Shown here: positions 1 to 7,777 of the stretch, piece by piece
How the letters are laid out: every line of letters begins with the position of its first letter
Numbering within the stretch: the stretch's first letter is position 1
Assembly: GCA_964502705.1 (NCBI GenBank)
Contig: CAZCXZ010000049.1
Span: 1-24,949, forward strand
DNA length: 24,949 nucleotides
Direction of reading: 5' to 3'
DNA from: Berkiella sp964502705
Lineage (GTDB): Bacteria > Pseudomonadota > Gammaproteobacteria > Berkiellales > Berkiellaceae
The notes under the pieces: model-generated
The model's database searches: none
What the model was told of the DNA's origin: nothing
Seen by the model: only the letters and a program-made list of their open reading frames with translations
Program-made: the position numbers and the translations under genes

Positions 1-55
1 ACCACCGACCTCAGCATTATGAGTGCCGCGCTCTAACCAGCTGAGCTACGTAGCC
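1..55 (-). tRNA. tRNA-Met (elongator, CAT anticodon), 3' part cut by the window edge
   Basis: Read on the minus strand from position 55, the sequence begins with GGCTACGTAGCTCAG, the 5' acceptor and D-arm of bacterial elongator tRNA-Met. The anticodon loop CTCATAA follows, with CAT at plus positions 19-21. The variable loop and the start of the T arm run off the left edge, so the acceptor 3' strand and CCA are not visible. A lysidine-modified tRNA-Ile2 also has a CAT anticodon, but the acceptor/D-arm sequence matches elongator Met closely. The 5' end at 55 is set by the conserved GGCTACG start. Confidence 0.9.
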
Positions 56-132
56 GTAGACCGCGCATTTTGGCGATTACCCCACAGGTTGTCAAGTGAA
101 AGGTCGATCGCCGCTTAATGCAAGTAAATTGA

Positions 133-1296
133 CTAATTTTTTGACGCAAGATAAGCAAAGGCAATTTGTGCAAAAACCTTGGCGCCAGCCTTGATGATCT
201 CGTCGTTGAAATCGTATTTGGCGTTGTGACAACACGCGCTATTTTCGCCATTACCCATAAAAAAATAACAACCGGGGATCTCATTCAAGAAGTAAGAGAA
301 GTCTTCAGCAGCGCGAGAAGACTTCGCTTTAAGCTCAACATTCTCTGCCCCCAAACATATACGCCCTTGTTCTAGCACAAACAGCGCCTCGGCTTCGGTG
401 CTAATGGTGGGTGGATAGATCTCATTGTATTGCAACTCTAAGGTAGCCTGATATTTAGCCTCAATGGTGGCTAGCGTTTGCTTTAAGCGCTGACTGGCTT
501 GTTTAAAAGCCGCATCCGATGGCGCACGAATGGTTCCCTGCAAAAAGGTCACATCCGGTATCACATTGGTGGTGAACCCACTCTTACATTGCGTCATGGT
601 GATGACGGTGGGTTCATCTCCCACCGATAATGCATCATGCAGTTGCTTCAACGCCAGCACGATATCAGCCGCAATCACTAACGGGTTATTTGCCAGCTCT
701 GGCTGTGCAGCATGACCGCCCTTACCATGCACGTTAATAATAAACTCATGGTTCCCGTACATTGAACAACCCGGCTTAGCCAATAATTTGCCGACAGGTG
801 ACCCCGGATGATTATGCAAACCATAAATCACATCAACTTTAGGGTTTTCTAATACGCCGTCCACAATCATGGCCTTAGCACCTGCGCCCCCCTCTTCTGC
901 TGGCTGAAAAATAAACTTAATTTTCCCGGTCAACTTATCAACGTTTTTACACAACACATGAGCTGCTGCTAGCAACGTTGCCACATGACCATCGTGACCA
1001 CAGGCATGCATCACGCCAGCATTTTTAGATTGATAGGGTAAATGGGTTTCCTCAATGATCGGCAGTGCGTCCATATCAGCACGTAACCCCAAGGTTTTTC
1101 CCGGCTTGCCGCTGTCTAAGAGCGCCACCACGCCGGTTTTACCAATCCCCATCTGAAAAGGTAAGCCTAGCTTGGTCAGCTCTGCTGCGATGATTTCAGC
1201 GGTGTGGTTCTCTTCATAGCGCAACTCTGGATGCATATGAATGGTTTGTCTGATTTTTTGATAATGCGGGAATATCTCGTTTAGCAGTGCATCCAT
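133..1296 (-). CDS. M20-family amidohydrolase (hippurate / N-acyl-amino-acid hydrolase type)
   Basis: This is a cytosolic dinuclear-metal peptidase-like enzyme of 387 residues, the usual length for the M20D amidohydrolases that cleave N-acyl amino acids. Visible signatures are MHPEL near residue 21, GLRADMDALPI at 70-80, the metal-ligand block HACGHDGH at 97-104, QPAEEG with the catalytic/metal Glu pair at 134-135, GLHNHPG at 159-165 and the C-terminal AEDFSYF motif. No signal peptide is seen. The ATG is preceded by GGAAAC about 6 bases upstream. It is transcribed away from the Nudix gene, in the same direction as the tRNA. The exact acyl substrate cannot be read from sequence; hippurate, indole-acetyl amino acids and N-acetyl amino acids are all handled by this family. 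Confidence 0.9.
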   Translation of the reverse strand: MDALLNEIFPHYQKIRQTIHMHPELRYEENHTAEIIAAELTKLGLPFQMGIGKTGVVALLDSGKPGKTLGLRADMDALPIIEETHLPYQSKNAGVMHACGHDGHVATLLAAAHVLCKNVDKLTGKIKFIFQPAEEGGAGAKAMIVDGVLENPKVDVIYGLHNHPGSPVGKLLAKPGCSMYGNHEFIINVHGKGGHAAQPELANNPLVIAADIVLALKQLHDALSVGDEPTVITMTQCKSGFTTNVIPDVTFLQGTIRAPSDAAFKQASQRLKQTLATIEAKYQATLELQYNEIYPPTISTEAEALFVLEQGRICLGAENVELKAKSSRAAEDFSYFLNEIPGCYFFMGNGENSACCHNAKYDFNDEIIKAGAKVFAQIAFAYLASKN

Positions 1297-1409
1297 ATTC
1301 AGTTTCCATATTAAGCGGCAAAATCGTTAAAACTTGGACCAGTATATGAGAGTGGTGTGGGTATTTGCACGGTTACCATACACAAAGTATGCCTAAACAA
1401 ACCAAATGT

Positions 1410-1438
1410 TTGAATCACCACACACAAACTGTTAGTAT
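1410..1438 (+). promoter_or_regulatory. Candidate sigma-70 promoter of the Nudix gene
   Basis: TTGAAT at 1410-1415 and TAGTAT at 1433-1438 are separated by 17 bases. Each matches its consensus at 4 of 6 positions. Transcription would begin near 1445, upstream of the AGGAG ribosome binding site at 1457-1461 and the ATG at 1467. This supports that start over the longer open frame beginning at TTG 1365. The prediction is by eye only. Confidence 0.35.
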
Positions 1439-1466
1439 GCTTACTTTCATTTCGTTAGGAGCCTTT

Positions 1467-2273
1467 ATGGTATACGGTGCGATGTCTCAATTAGAAATGG
1501 ATGGCAAAAAGTGTAACGCTTCTATGATGCTGTTATTTCACAATGAACATAATCAGTTATGCGTCGTGTTACAACGAAATGAAAAATTTACACCTGCGCA
1601 GTGGAGCGTATCCGGTGGCAAAGTGGATGTTAAAGATAGTGATAATGACAGCAGCTCACTTAACCACACCAATCTTGATGAAAACGCCAAAACCAAGGTT
1701 TTAAAAATACTTTCCAAAAAATTTGATAAGCTTGGGTTAACGAGCTTTGCCAAAGGCGCGATACGAGAAACCTTTGAGGAAATCGGTTTCGATGTATGCA
1801 ACGCTATCTTAAATCAAAAAGCGACTATTCATTATTTTGATCGCAATGATCCTAAATACAATATGGTTGAAGGAAATAAAACATATCGTACTGAATTTTT
1901 CTATGCTTATCTTGGCCATTGTTCTGAAGAAGCCGTTAAAAAACAATTAAAGACCAATGGTTGCACCGATGCCATGAGCACGGTGATTGCAAGCGTAAAA
2001 GATATCCAATCTCATTCAAAAGAAGATGACCAGCAGGTAGAATATTATTTCACCTCACCCAGTGATCAGAGCAAATTAAAAGTACGACCCACCACCGATA
2101 AGATGATACTGTTTTTAAAAGATAAATTTGTATTTCAAGCACTTTTGGAAAAAAGATCCACGATATCGACCATCACCTACCAATTTAAGACACATGTTAA
2201 CGCTGCCCATGAACAAGCTAAGCACAAAAAAAGCATACCACCGGTTAAACCAAATAAATCATTAAAGTGTTAA
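1467..2273 (+). CDS. Nudix hydrolase-like protein with an insertion inside the Nudix box
   Basis: This 268-residue protein carries the second half of a Nudix box, AIRETFEEIGF at residues 98-108, which supplies the metal-binding REUxEExGU core. The GGK that normally opens the box is at 50-52. The two halves are about 34 residues further apart than in canonical enzymes, and the intervening segment is Ser/Asp/Lys-rich. The Glu expected six residues after the first Gly is not obvious. The C-terminal third is Lys-rich and unrecognised. I chose ATG 1467 because AGGAG lies 5 bases upstream and a promoter fits just before it; the frame stays open back to TTG 1365 without a ribosome binding site. Nudix enzymes cleave nucleoside diphosphates linked to a moiety X, but the substrate cannot be assigned. 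The gene stands alone, divergent from the amidohydrolase. Confidence 0.75.
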   Translation: MVYGAMSQLEMDGKKCNASMMLLFHNEHNQLCVVLQRNEKFTPAQWSVSGGKVDVKDSDNDSSSLNHTNLDENAKTKVLKILSKKFDKLGLTSFAKGAIRETFEEIGFDVCNAILNQKATIHYFDRNDPKYNMVEGNKTYRTEFFYAYLGHCSEEAVKKQLKTNGCTDAMSTVIASVKDIQSHSKEDDQQVEYYFTSPSDQSKLKVRPTTDKMILFLKDKFVFQALLEKRSTISTITYQFKTHVNAAHEQAKHKKSIPPVKPNKSLKC

Positions 2274-2280
2274 TTACTGA

Positions 2281-2341
2281 TATGCACATATGCGTCACCT
2301 AACATTCAATAGTTAAGACTCTTGTGTGAACTATGCACATA
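2281..2341 (+). repeat. Two direct copies of TATGCACATA upstream of the cyclase gene
   Basis: The 10-mer TATGCACATA occurs at 2281-2290 and again at 2332-2341, 51 bases apart (about five helical turns). Each copy contains the inverted half-sites TATG and CATA around a CA centre. The second copy lies between the -35 and -10 hexamers of the candidate cyclase promoter. The arrangement looks like a pair of operator sites; no regulator can be named. Confidence 0.35.
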
Positions 2342-2350
2342 ATTTATAGT
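2322..2350 (+). promoter_or_regulatory. Candidate sigma-70 promoter of the adenylate cyclase gene
   Basis: TTGTGT at 2322-2327 and TATAGT at 2345-2350 are 17 bases apart, placing a start near 2357 and leaving a leader of about 25 bases before ATG 2382. A second good match, TTGTCA (2356-2361) with TATTAT (2378-2383) at 16-base spacing, overlaps that ATG. If that one were used, translation would have to begin further in, for example at ATG 2436. Confidence 0.35.
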
Positions 2351-2381
2351 CAAGTTTGTCACCCTGGTGTGGTAATGTATT

Positions 2382-3362
2382 ATGATACGTTCTGGCCCTT
2401 CAACTTCCGCTCTGATCGCAGAAGCAAATCAGACCATGGATGAGCTGACATTAAAGCTCGCAAAATTAAAGCTGCAGTTAACAATAAGAGATTTATCACT
2501 CCGACTACAAGAGCGCGAATCTGAGCTAATTGATAGACTTGACCGGCTCAATGAGGAAAAAGTGCTTCTTGAAAAAAATCCCGAAAGTGGTGTCACTTTA
2601 TTAAATGAACAGCAAAACGCTATTTTCATGTTTGCCGATATGCAAGGTTATACCACCATCTCGAGGGTGATCTCTGCGAAGGACATGGTGACGCTACTCA
2701 ATAAAATCTACAGCGCTTTCTTTCACATCGTTGAAAAGGTAGGCGCTCCCATGGGTATTAACGTGGTCAAGTTAGCAGGTGATTGCATTATGCTAAGCGG
2801 CAAAAATACCGAGTTTGTTTCTCAACAAGAACAAGCCCGCACGATGATAAAAATTAGCCGGCTGTTTTCAAAGCATATACGCACTGTAAATGAGGACAAG
2901 TACCTCACCCATGGTTTTCAAATACATTTTCGTTATGGTATTAATGTTGGCCCAGCAGCGGAAGTGGCGATCACATACAAAAGTCATGATGGGATTGTGG
3001 TTTCTCATGATTGGATTGGCGAAAGTGTCAACAAAGCGGCACGTATGGAATCATCTGGTATCCCCGATTTAATCCAGATCACGCCTGAAATACACGAACT
3101 GATCAATGACGATTATGATTGCTCTGCTTGTGAACATGAAGTGAAATCCTACGGGAAGCAACCATCTTATTTTGTACTTCGCCCACTGCATCGCGAATCC
3201 ACTGTCTCAAACCCGTCGCGTCATGGATCTGCCAATGCTTTCTTAAGAGCAGCACCTTCGCTATCGACGCCTCAGCTACCTCCTTTGCCACCGCAAGGCA
3301 GAAAACCTTCGCGATCGAGTTCATCAGATGTGGTTGCCCTAAGAAATAAAGTTAAATTTTAA
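2382..3362 (+). CDS. Soluble class III adenylate cyclase with N-terminal coiled coil
   Basis: The protein has 326 residues and should make cAMP from ATP in the cytosol; there is no signal peptide or membrane segment. Residues 20-65 form a heptad-like, Leu/Glu/Arg-rich coiled coil, and the cyclase homology domain spans about 78-250. Every class III catalytic position is present: metal Asp86 (FADMQGY), adenine-selecting Lys130, second metal Asp134 (KLAGD), Asp210 (HDWIG), and transition-state Asn217 and Arg221 (VNKAAR). The K-D and D-N-R spacings match those of well-studied mycobacterial cyclases. Lys plus Asp at the purine-selecting positions favours ATP over GTP. A Pro/Ser-rich tail follows residue 260. 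ATG 2382 lacks a strong ribosome binding site; ATG 2436 is an alternative. The stop codon overlaps the stop of the convergent M48 gene. Confidence 0.88.
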   Translation: MIRSGPSTSALIAEANQTMDELTLKLAKLKLQLTIRDLSLRLQERESELIDRLDRLNEEKVLLEKNPESGVTLLNEQQNAIFMFADMQGYTTISRVISAKDMVTLLNKIYSAFFHIVEKVGAPMGINVVKLAGDCIMLSGKNTEFVSQQEQARTMIKISRLFSKHIRTVNEDKYLTHGFQIHFRYGINVGPAAEVAITYKSHDGIVVSHDWIGESVNKAARMESSGIPDLIQITPEIHELINDDYDCSACEHEVKSYGKQPSYFVLRPLHRESTVSNPSRHGSANAFLRAAPSLSTPQLPPLPPQGRKPSRSSSSDVVALRNKVKF

Positions 3363-4348
3363 CGTTGCGTAACGTACGGCTTACAATTAGCAATTCGTTT
3401 TTCGGTCGCATATTCTTTCAAGTAAGCTTGGCGTAGCGCAGTTGACGGATGACTCGACATACCTACTGCTTTTTTTGCGACATAATAAAGTGCTCTTGGT
3501 AAATCCGACACTGCAGGCATTTGCGCTTTGTCGCTAAGATTTTTTCCAAACTGATCCAGTTTATCAAATCCTGAACTCAACATAGAAGGATTAGCATGAC
3601 GAGCCGCAAATTGATCGGCTAATAATTCGTCGATTCGTGAAATTGCGAAATATGAGAAGCTACTGACAAAATGAACTAATAAAGCAATATGGAAGTTGAA
3701 TGCAACATAAGCACAGGCAGCTGTCATCCAATATAAACATTTTGTGACAGAATGAAATATCGAATCTCGGTGATTGACATGCCCAAATTCATGCGCATAA
3801 ATAGCCTTACGTTCTTTTGCGGAAAGCCCTGCACTAAACATACTGCTGAAAATACTAATGACATTACCATCATAAAGCCAAGCAGCTCCCGCATTGGGTG
3901 GACAATTTTTCGCGTCGACTTCACAAACTAGCTTGGTTTCACATTTTATGTTGGTTTTATGTTCTAATTTTTTGAGTATCTCAAGATCAGTGACTTCAGT
4001 GGCATCTTCACCCAATTTATGATTTTTTTTGAAGAAATCTAAATTCTTATCTGCTGACATTGTCAAATATAATATAAGGCCAAAATAGCCAAGACAAAAT
4101 AACATTGTCCCAGGCATGGCAAGTGAAATCAGCGGCGCTAATAGCGGAAAACCAAGCCCTCGTATTCGATTGGGTAATAATGCTTTTAAGTGATATACCC
4201 CGATTCCGACAGTCATCCCTATGATGAAAATGGGTGATAACCATGTCGATGCAGAAGCAGTCATCACAGCGATTGCGGCCGACCCAACCATCAATGCAAA
4301 CCACAAGGTTTTTTTGGCTTGTAGTGTGTAATAGGCCCTATTAAACAT
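3359..4348 (-). CDS. M48-family membrane zinc metalloprotease
   Basis: The protein has 329 residues. Hydrophobic segments at about 13-30, 36-52 and 66-97 are followed by a soluble part and the zinc motif HEFGH at 186-190. Another hydrophobic stretch (203-235) precedes the third ligand, Glu241 in the IDELLAD motif. A late SSHPST motif is typical of M48 proteins (HtpX/Ste24-like). It should sit in the inner membrane and cleave misfolded or specific membrane proteins; the substrate is unknown. AGAGGA lies about 9 bases before the ATG. It is convergent with the cyclase gene, their stop codons overlapping at 3359-3362. A second M48 gene occurs at the right end of the window. It differs from classical HtpX in having extra N-terminal hydrophobic segments and a Cys-containing insert (CETKLVCEVDAKNC). 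Confidence 0.88.
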   Translation of the reverse strand: MFNRAYYTLQAKKTLWFALMVGSAAIAVMTASASTWLSPIFIIGMTVGIGVYHLKALLPNRIRGLGFPLLAPLISLAMPGTMLFCLGYFGLILYLTMSADKNLDFFKKNHKLGEDATEVTDLEILKKLEHKTNIKCETKLVCEVDAKNCPPNAGAAWLYDGNVISIFSSMFSAGLSAKERKAIYAHEFGHVNHRDSIFHSVTKCLYWMTAACAYVAFNFHIALLVHFVSSFSYFAISRIDELLADQFAARHANPSMLSSGFDKLDQFGKNLSDKAQMPAVSDLPRALYYVAKKAVGMSSHPSTALRQAYLKEYATEKRIANCKPYVTQR

Positions 4349-4482
4349 GATGTGATTTCCTCTGCGTTATAGGTGCCTATTTTTAACGCAATGAGTCGCA
4401 TGATCAAACTAAATCACGACAAAAATAGACAATAAATCGACCAACGGTATATACAGTTGAGTGACTTATATGTTAAAGCGCA

Positions 4483-5397
4483 TCAGTTATTCGATGTCAG
4501 ATTCGCTTCTATCAGGTTCAGCATGGGGGTTTTAATGTCGCGACTTCTCGCAATTTTAAGCACATTATCAAGGATGTACTCCTTTTCGATGGCTTTTCCC
4601 TCTACAAAATCGCGATACATACTGGGGTAGAAATTTTTCACTTTTTGCGTGGCTAATAGCATTTTTTCAATATACTCATTTTTGATCTTTACACCATCAC
4701 TGGCAGCCACATCCACCACTTCATTGATGACATTTCGTACAATGGAAATATAGGGCTGCGATGATGCCAAGCTGTCGGTGCTTTGACTATAAATAATCGA
4801 TAACGTCGCAAACGGCACATTCCAGACTAATTTATGCCAACGAATTTCTTTATAGTTATCAACAATGTGAATATGGTTTGGTTTTAATGATTCAGAAAAT
4901 AGCTCAACCAGTTTCTCACAGGCCGCTTTCGCATTCGGCGAAAAGGGAGCAATTTTTACATCGCCTCGGTAAGTAATATCAACCGTTAAAGCATCCATTC
5001 TGGTTGCACCCATGGTAGAAACACCACAAACCAGCGGACAGTTTCCCGTAAATTGCGAAATCCATTCTTCGTTACCAATACCGTTTTGCATAATCAGCAC
5101 TATTGTGTCTTTGGTTAAGCAATGACTTAACAGTTGCGCTAGTTGATGATTTTCAGTGGTCTTAACAGCAATGATCACGACATCAGAAGCAGCTAATTCC
5201 TGTGGGTGTTGATGAATACTGGGATTGTCGATTTTAAAGATTTGCTCAGGCGCATGAAAATTGAGATTAAAGTAACCGGCTTTTTTAATTTGTGCATACT
5301 CAGAACGCATTAAGTAATGCACTTTGTGACCTGCCGTTGATAACAAACCACCGTAGGTTTTGCCTAATGCGCCAGCGCCGATAATCGATATAATCAT
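4483..5397 (-). CDS. panE: Ketopantoate reductase family protein (2-dehydropantoate 2-reductase)
   Basis: This 304-residue NADPH-dependent reductase of the ApbA/PanE fold would convert 2-dehydropantoate to pantoate in vitamin B5/CoA synthesis. The Rossmann motif GAGALG is at residues 7-12, NGIGNEE at 105-111, and the catalytic Lys189 and Asn193 (HKLVWN) have the four-residue spacing seen in E. coli PanE. A Glu pair around 271-273 fits the third active-site residue. The frame extends ten codons upstream, but I start at ATG 5397 because AAGG lies 7 bases before it and the Rossmann fold begins immediately. Several bacterial paralogues of this family act on other 2-keto acids, and no panB, panC or panD is nearby, so the pantothenate assignment is probable rather than certain. 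Confidence 0.8.
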   Translation of the reverse strand: MIISIIGAGALGKTYGGLLSTAGHKVHYLMRSEYAQIKKAGYFNLNFHAPEQIFKIDNPSIHQHPQELAASDVVIIAVKTTENHQLAQLLSHCLTKDTIVLIMQNGIGNEEWISQFTGNCPLVCGVSTMGATRMDALTVDITYRGDVKIAPFSPNAKAACEKLVELFSESLKPNHIHIVDNYKEIRWHKLVWNVPFATLSIIYSQSTDSLASSQPYISIVRNVINEVVDVAASDGVKIKNEYIEKMLLATQKVKNFYPSMYRDFVEGKAIEKEYILDNVLKIARSRDIKTPMLNLIEANLTSNN

Positions 5398-5418
5398 GTC
5401 ATGACCTTCTGTTTTGTT

Positions 5419-5434
5419 TGTTATCATAATAACA
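5419..5434. promoter_or_regulatory. Palindrome in the panE/yjdF divergent intergenic region
   Basis: TGTTAT and ATAACA form a perfect 6-bp inverted repeat around CATA, 22 bases upstream of the ketopantoate reductase ATG and 62 bases upstream of the divergent membrane-protein gene. Position and symmetry suit an operator, but such AT-rich palindromes also arise by chance. Confidence 0.25.
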
Positions 5435-5495
5435 GATATTGCTATTGCCTTAAACCTGATATAGTCAATGGTGCACTCATGGTACAGAGGGAACT

Positions 5496-6122
5496 ATGCC
5501 ATCACAACAAACATCCACCCCTTGGGTATACCCGGTAAGCTGCTTTGCTTTAGTTGCGGCTGCCTTTATTTGGTCTAGCATCATGCCCTATGACCGCTTT
5601 ACTTGGTACTTAGAATCTTTCCCCGTCATGCTGATCGTGCCCTTGCTGTTTGCCACCTACACACGGTTCCCTTTAACTAAACTGCTCTATGCGTTGATTG
5701 CCATACACTGCATTATTCTACTCATTGGTGGTCATTATACTTATGCTAAAGTGCCTTTCTTTGATTTAATAAAAGACCAGTTCCACTTTTCACGCAATCA
5801 TTATGATCGTGTTGGGCACTTTGCCCAAGGCTTTATCCCGGCGATTGGGATCCGTGAGCTGTTACTGAGAACCTCTCCATTGAAACCCGGAAAATGGCTC
5901 GTCGCTATTCTCATATTTGGGTGTCTTGGGATCAGTGCCAGCTATGAATTATTAGAATGGGGCGTTGCAGAATTCACAGGCGAAGCCGCTGATGCTTTTC
6001 TTGGTACACAAGGCGACCCGTGGGACACACAAAAAGATATGTTTTTTGCACTGCTTGGTACGGTGAGTGCGATTGTCACGCTCAGCCACTGGCACAATCG
6101 ACTTTTAGCGCATTTAAAATAG
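5496..6122 (+). CDS. YjdF-like inner-membrane protein (DUF2238)
   Basis: This 208-residue integral membrane protein is related to the DUF2238/YjdF family, whose function is not established. Hydrophobic segments lie near residues 14-28, 40-55, 64-80, 111-125, 133-152 and 181-198. Family-typical motifs include the HFSRNHYDRVGHFAQGF block around 95-113, the YELLEWG segment near 150-156 and GTQGDPWDTQKDM near 169-181. The latter two carry conserved acidic and Trp residues on one face of the membrane. GAGGG lies just before ATG 5496. The next gene starts 9 bases after its stop, so the two membrane proteins are almost certainly co-transcribed. YjdF is only a family name here; no function is implied. 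Confidence 0.8.
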   Translation: MPSQQTSTPWVYPVSCFALVAAAFIWSSIMPYDRFTWYLESFPVMLIVPLLFATYTRFPLTKLLYALIAIHCIILLIGGHYTYAKVPFFDLIKDQFHFSRNHYDRVGHFAQGFIPAIGIRELLLRTSPLKPGKWLVAILIFGCLGISASYELLEWGVAEFTGEAADAFLGTQGDPWDTQKDMFFALLGTVSAIVTLSHWHNRLLAHLK

Positions 6123-6131
6123 GTAAACAAC

Positions 6132-6533
6132 ATGATTAACAATATTAATTTTATCGCTGTATTCGCTGCTGCTTTATCCGCTTTTGCTCTCGGTGGATTA
6201 TGGTACTCCCCTTTGCTTTTTGGCAATGTCTGGCAACGAGAGGTTGGCAAGCAAGCTGTGAACAAACCCCATGGTGTGAAAGCATTTATAGCAGCATTTA
6301 TCTTATCATTTATTGCTGCTTTCGCTATGGCAATGTTACTGCAACGCAAACCTGGACTGTATATGGCACTACACACTGGGTTGCTTGCAGGGGTTTGCTG
6401 GGTAAGCACGTCGTTTGGGATCAACTATTTATTTGCTCAAAGAAGCATAAAATTGTTTTTCATCGATGCGGGTTATCACACCCTACAATTTACGCTTTAT
6501 GGATTTATTTTGGGCTCGTGGCCAACCGGTTGA
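6132..6533 (+). CDS. DUF1761-family small membrane protein
   Basis: The 133-residue protein has about four hydrophobic helices (residues 5-25, 50-70, 78-98 and 108-130). It opens with the DUF1761 pattern in which a first helix ends in GGLWYSPLLFG, a Trp/Tyr/Pro motif at the membrane boundary. The family has no known function. A TAGG ribosome binding site overlaps the stop of the preceding YjdF-like gene 9 bases upstream, indicating one transcript. Its last 37 bases overlap the 3' end of the convergent kinase gene. Confidence 0.78.
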   Translation: MINNINFIAVFAAALSAFALGGLWYSPLLFGNVWQREVGKQAVNKPHGVKAFIAAFILSFIAAFAMAMLLQRKPGLYMALHTGLLAGVCWVSTSFGINYLFAQRSIKLFFIDAGYHTLQFTLYGFILGSWPTG

Positions 6534-7777
6534 TTGCGTCTTGGCTTTTTCGTAGCCCCTTGCTCAACCTCGACCTCAGATTCCAGTTTACCACTACTAA
6601 AAGCCACTGTAATCGAAGTAGCTGCTGTGGAGGTTGCTGCAGTCACGGTAGTCGTTGCTGTAAAAGGTAAACTACTCATGAGAGCGAGGACACGCTGCGC
6701 CTTGATTTCGAGAATTTCTGCTTTAATAACGTCTTCTAACGATGGCTCAATTAACAGCTTATCACACAAATAAACTATCATATGTTCCAAACCGCTCCTT
6801 TGATTTACATCTTTATGCAACATTTTTCTCAATATTTTTTCAAGTTGCTCATCCATGGGGTTGTCCGCCAGATGCGGTATTAACCAATCCATGGTGTCAA
6901 AGATGATCCCTTGTCGAAAATTTTCAAGCACATCTTCATAAAATTCGTTGTAATATTTAAAGTTGACTTTTTTGCAACTAATGTCAATTTGAAACAACAG
7001 CATAATGGCTAAGGCAAAGGTATCCGATAAAAAGGACAAACGTTTATCTAAGATGATTTCAGGACTGGCAAAACACGGTGAGCCTTTAGCTAGCGGTGCG
7101 ATATAGGCTATATCGCCTTCTTTAAGGATTTTCGCAAATTCGAAGTCAACCGGTTTCAGTTCGATATCATTTCCTTGAATACGAGCGGTGATGTTTTCTG
7201 CTTTCAAATCCCCATGGACGATACGTTCTTGGTGCAATTTTTCGACAAGCAAACAAGCCCGTAATCCCAATAACCATTTTTGAGTATTGGTCAATTGAGT
7301 TGTTGGTTTTTCAATTTGCGAAATGAGTGAATCTCCACGCCATTCCATCACGGTATACAATTTTTGATTTGTTTTAATGATTTTAGCAGCCAGCTTTAGC
7401 TTGATGGTCATATTGGGTGCGACTCGAACGCCTTGCCCCATGAAAAGCTTATTTTTTATACTTGCTTGCATGGCATCAGAGTGCACATCTTCCAATGCTG
7501 CACTTTTAATTTTAATGGCAACCAGCTTACCTTCTTTCGTTATGCCCTTTTTAACAACAGCAGCCCCACCTTCTTCAGGTGGAGCTGCTGCGCTATTTGC
7601 CAAGGCATAAATGATATTATCGATAGTGATAAAGGAATGCGCGACTCGTTTTGTTTTTTTATCTTTTTGACCTGTAACAGAATCCCGCGGATACTTTTCA
7701 AATTTGGTACCACTGGGTTTTCCTGCTAAGGCAGCTTCTGCTGCTTGCCAATCTTGATCAGAAAGGTGAAATGTCAT
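6497..7777 (-). CDS. Eukaryotic-like Ser/Thr protein kinase, candidate effector
   Basis: The 426-residue protein has a kinase fold at about 70-345: VAIK with the ATP-anchoring Lys89, hinge VMEW at 143-146, catalytic loop HGDLKAEN (Asp190, Asn195), metal-binding DFE (Asp211, in place of DFG), and an activation segment ending in SPE (238-240) then SDTFALAIMLLF. The glycine loop is poorly conserved. All residues needed for catalysis are present, so it may be active. There is no membrane segment, unlike PknB-type bacterial kinases. After residue 375 comes a Thr/Ala-rich stretch, then an acidic patch and a basic KKPRRNQ motif resembling a nuclear localisation signal. The start codon overlaps the stop of the upstream coiled-coil gene (ATGA), so the two are translationally coupled. 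A host-directed role is inferred. Confidence 0.8.
   Translation of the reverse strand: MTFHLSDQDWQAAEAALAGKPSGTKFEKYPRDSVTGQKDKKTKRVAHSFITIDNIIYALANSAAAPPEEGGAAVVKKGITKEGKLVAIKIKSAALEDVHSDAMQASIKNKLFMGQGVRVAPNMTIKLKLAAKIIKTNQKLYTVMEWRGDSLISQIEKPTTQLTNTQKWLLGLRACLLVEKLHQERIVHGDLKAENITARIQGNDIELKPVDFEFAKILKEGDIAYIAPLAKGSPCFASPEIILDKRLSFLSDTFALAIMLLFQIDISCKKVNFKYYNEFYEDVLENFRQGIIFDTMDWLIPHLADNPMDEQLEKILRKMLHKDVNQRSGLEHMIVYLCDKLLIEPSLEDVIKAEILEIKAQRVLALMSSLPFTATTTVTAATSTAATSITVAFSSGKLESEVEVEQGATKKPRRNQPVGHEPKINP

Noticed and set aside
1365..1466. Upstream extension of the Nudix frame from TTG 1365 or ATG 1389/1437
   Set aside because: No ribosome binding site there, and a candidate promoter lies inside the extension; ATG 1467 has AGGAG at ideal spacing.
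2322..2341. CRP-like site in the cyclase promoter (TGTGA ... GCACA)
   Set aside because: Half-sites are separated by 5 instead of 6 bases and the second is imperfect, so it does not fit the consensus.
5942..6424. 160-codon minus-strand frame across the YjdF-like and DUF1761 genes
   Set aside because: It lies opposite two genes with family motifs and good ribosome binding sites, and its translation matches nothing and is compositionally odd.
6200..6773. Plus-strand frames at 6200-6670 and 6534-6773
   Set aside because: They are other-frame readings of DUF1761 and of the kinase 3' end; no ribosome binding site and no domain pattern.
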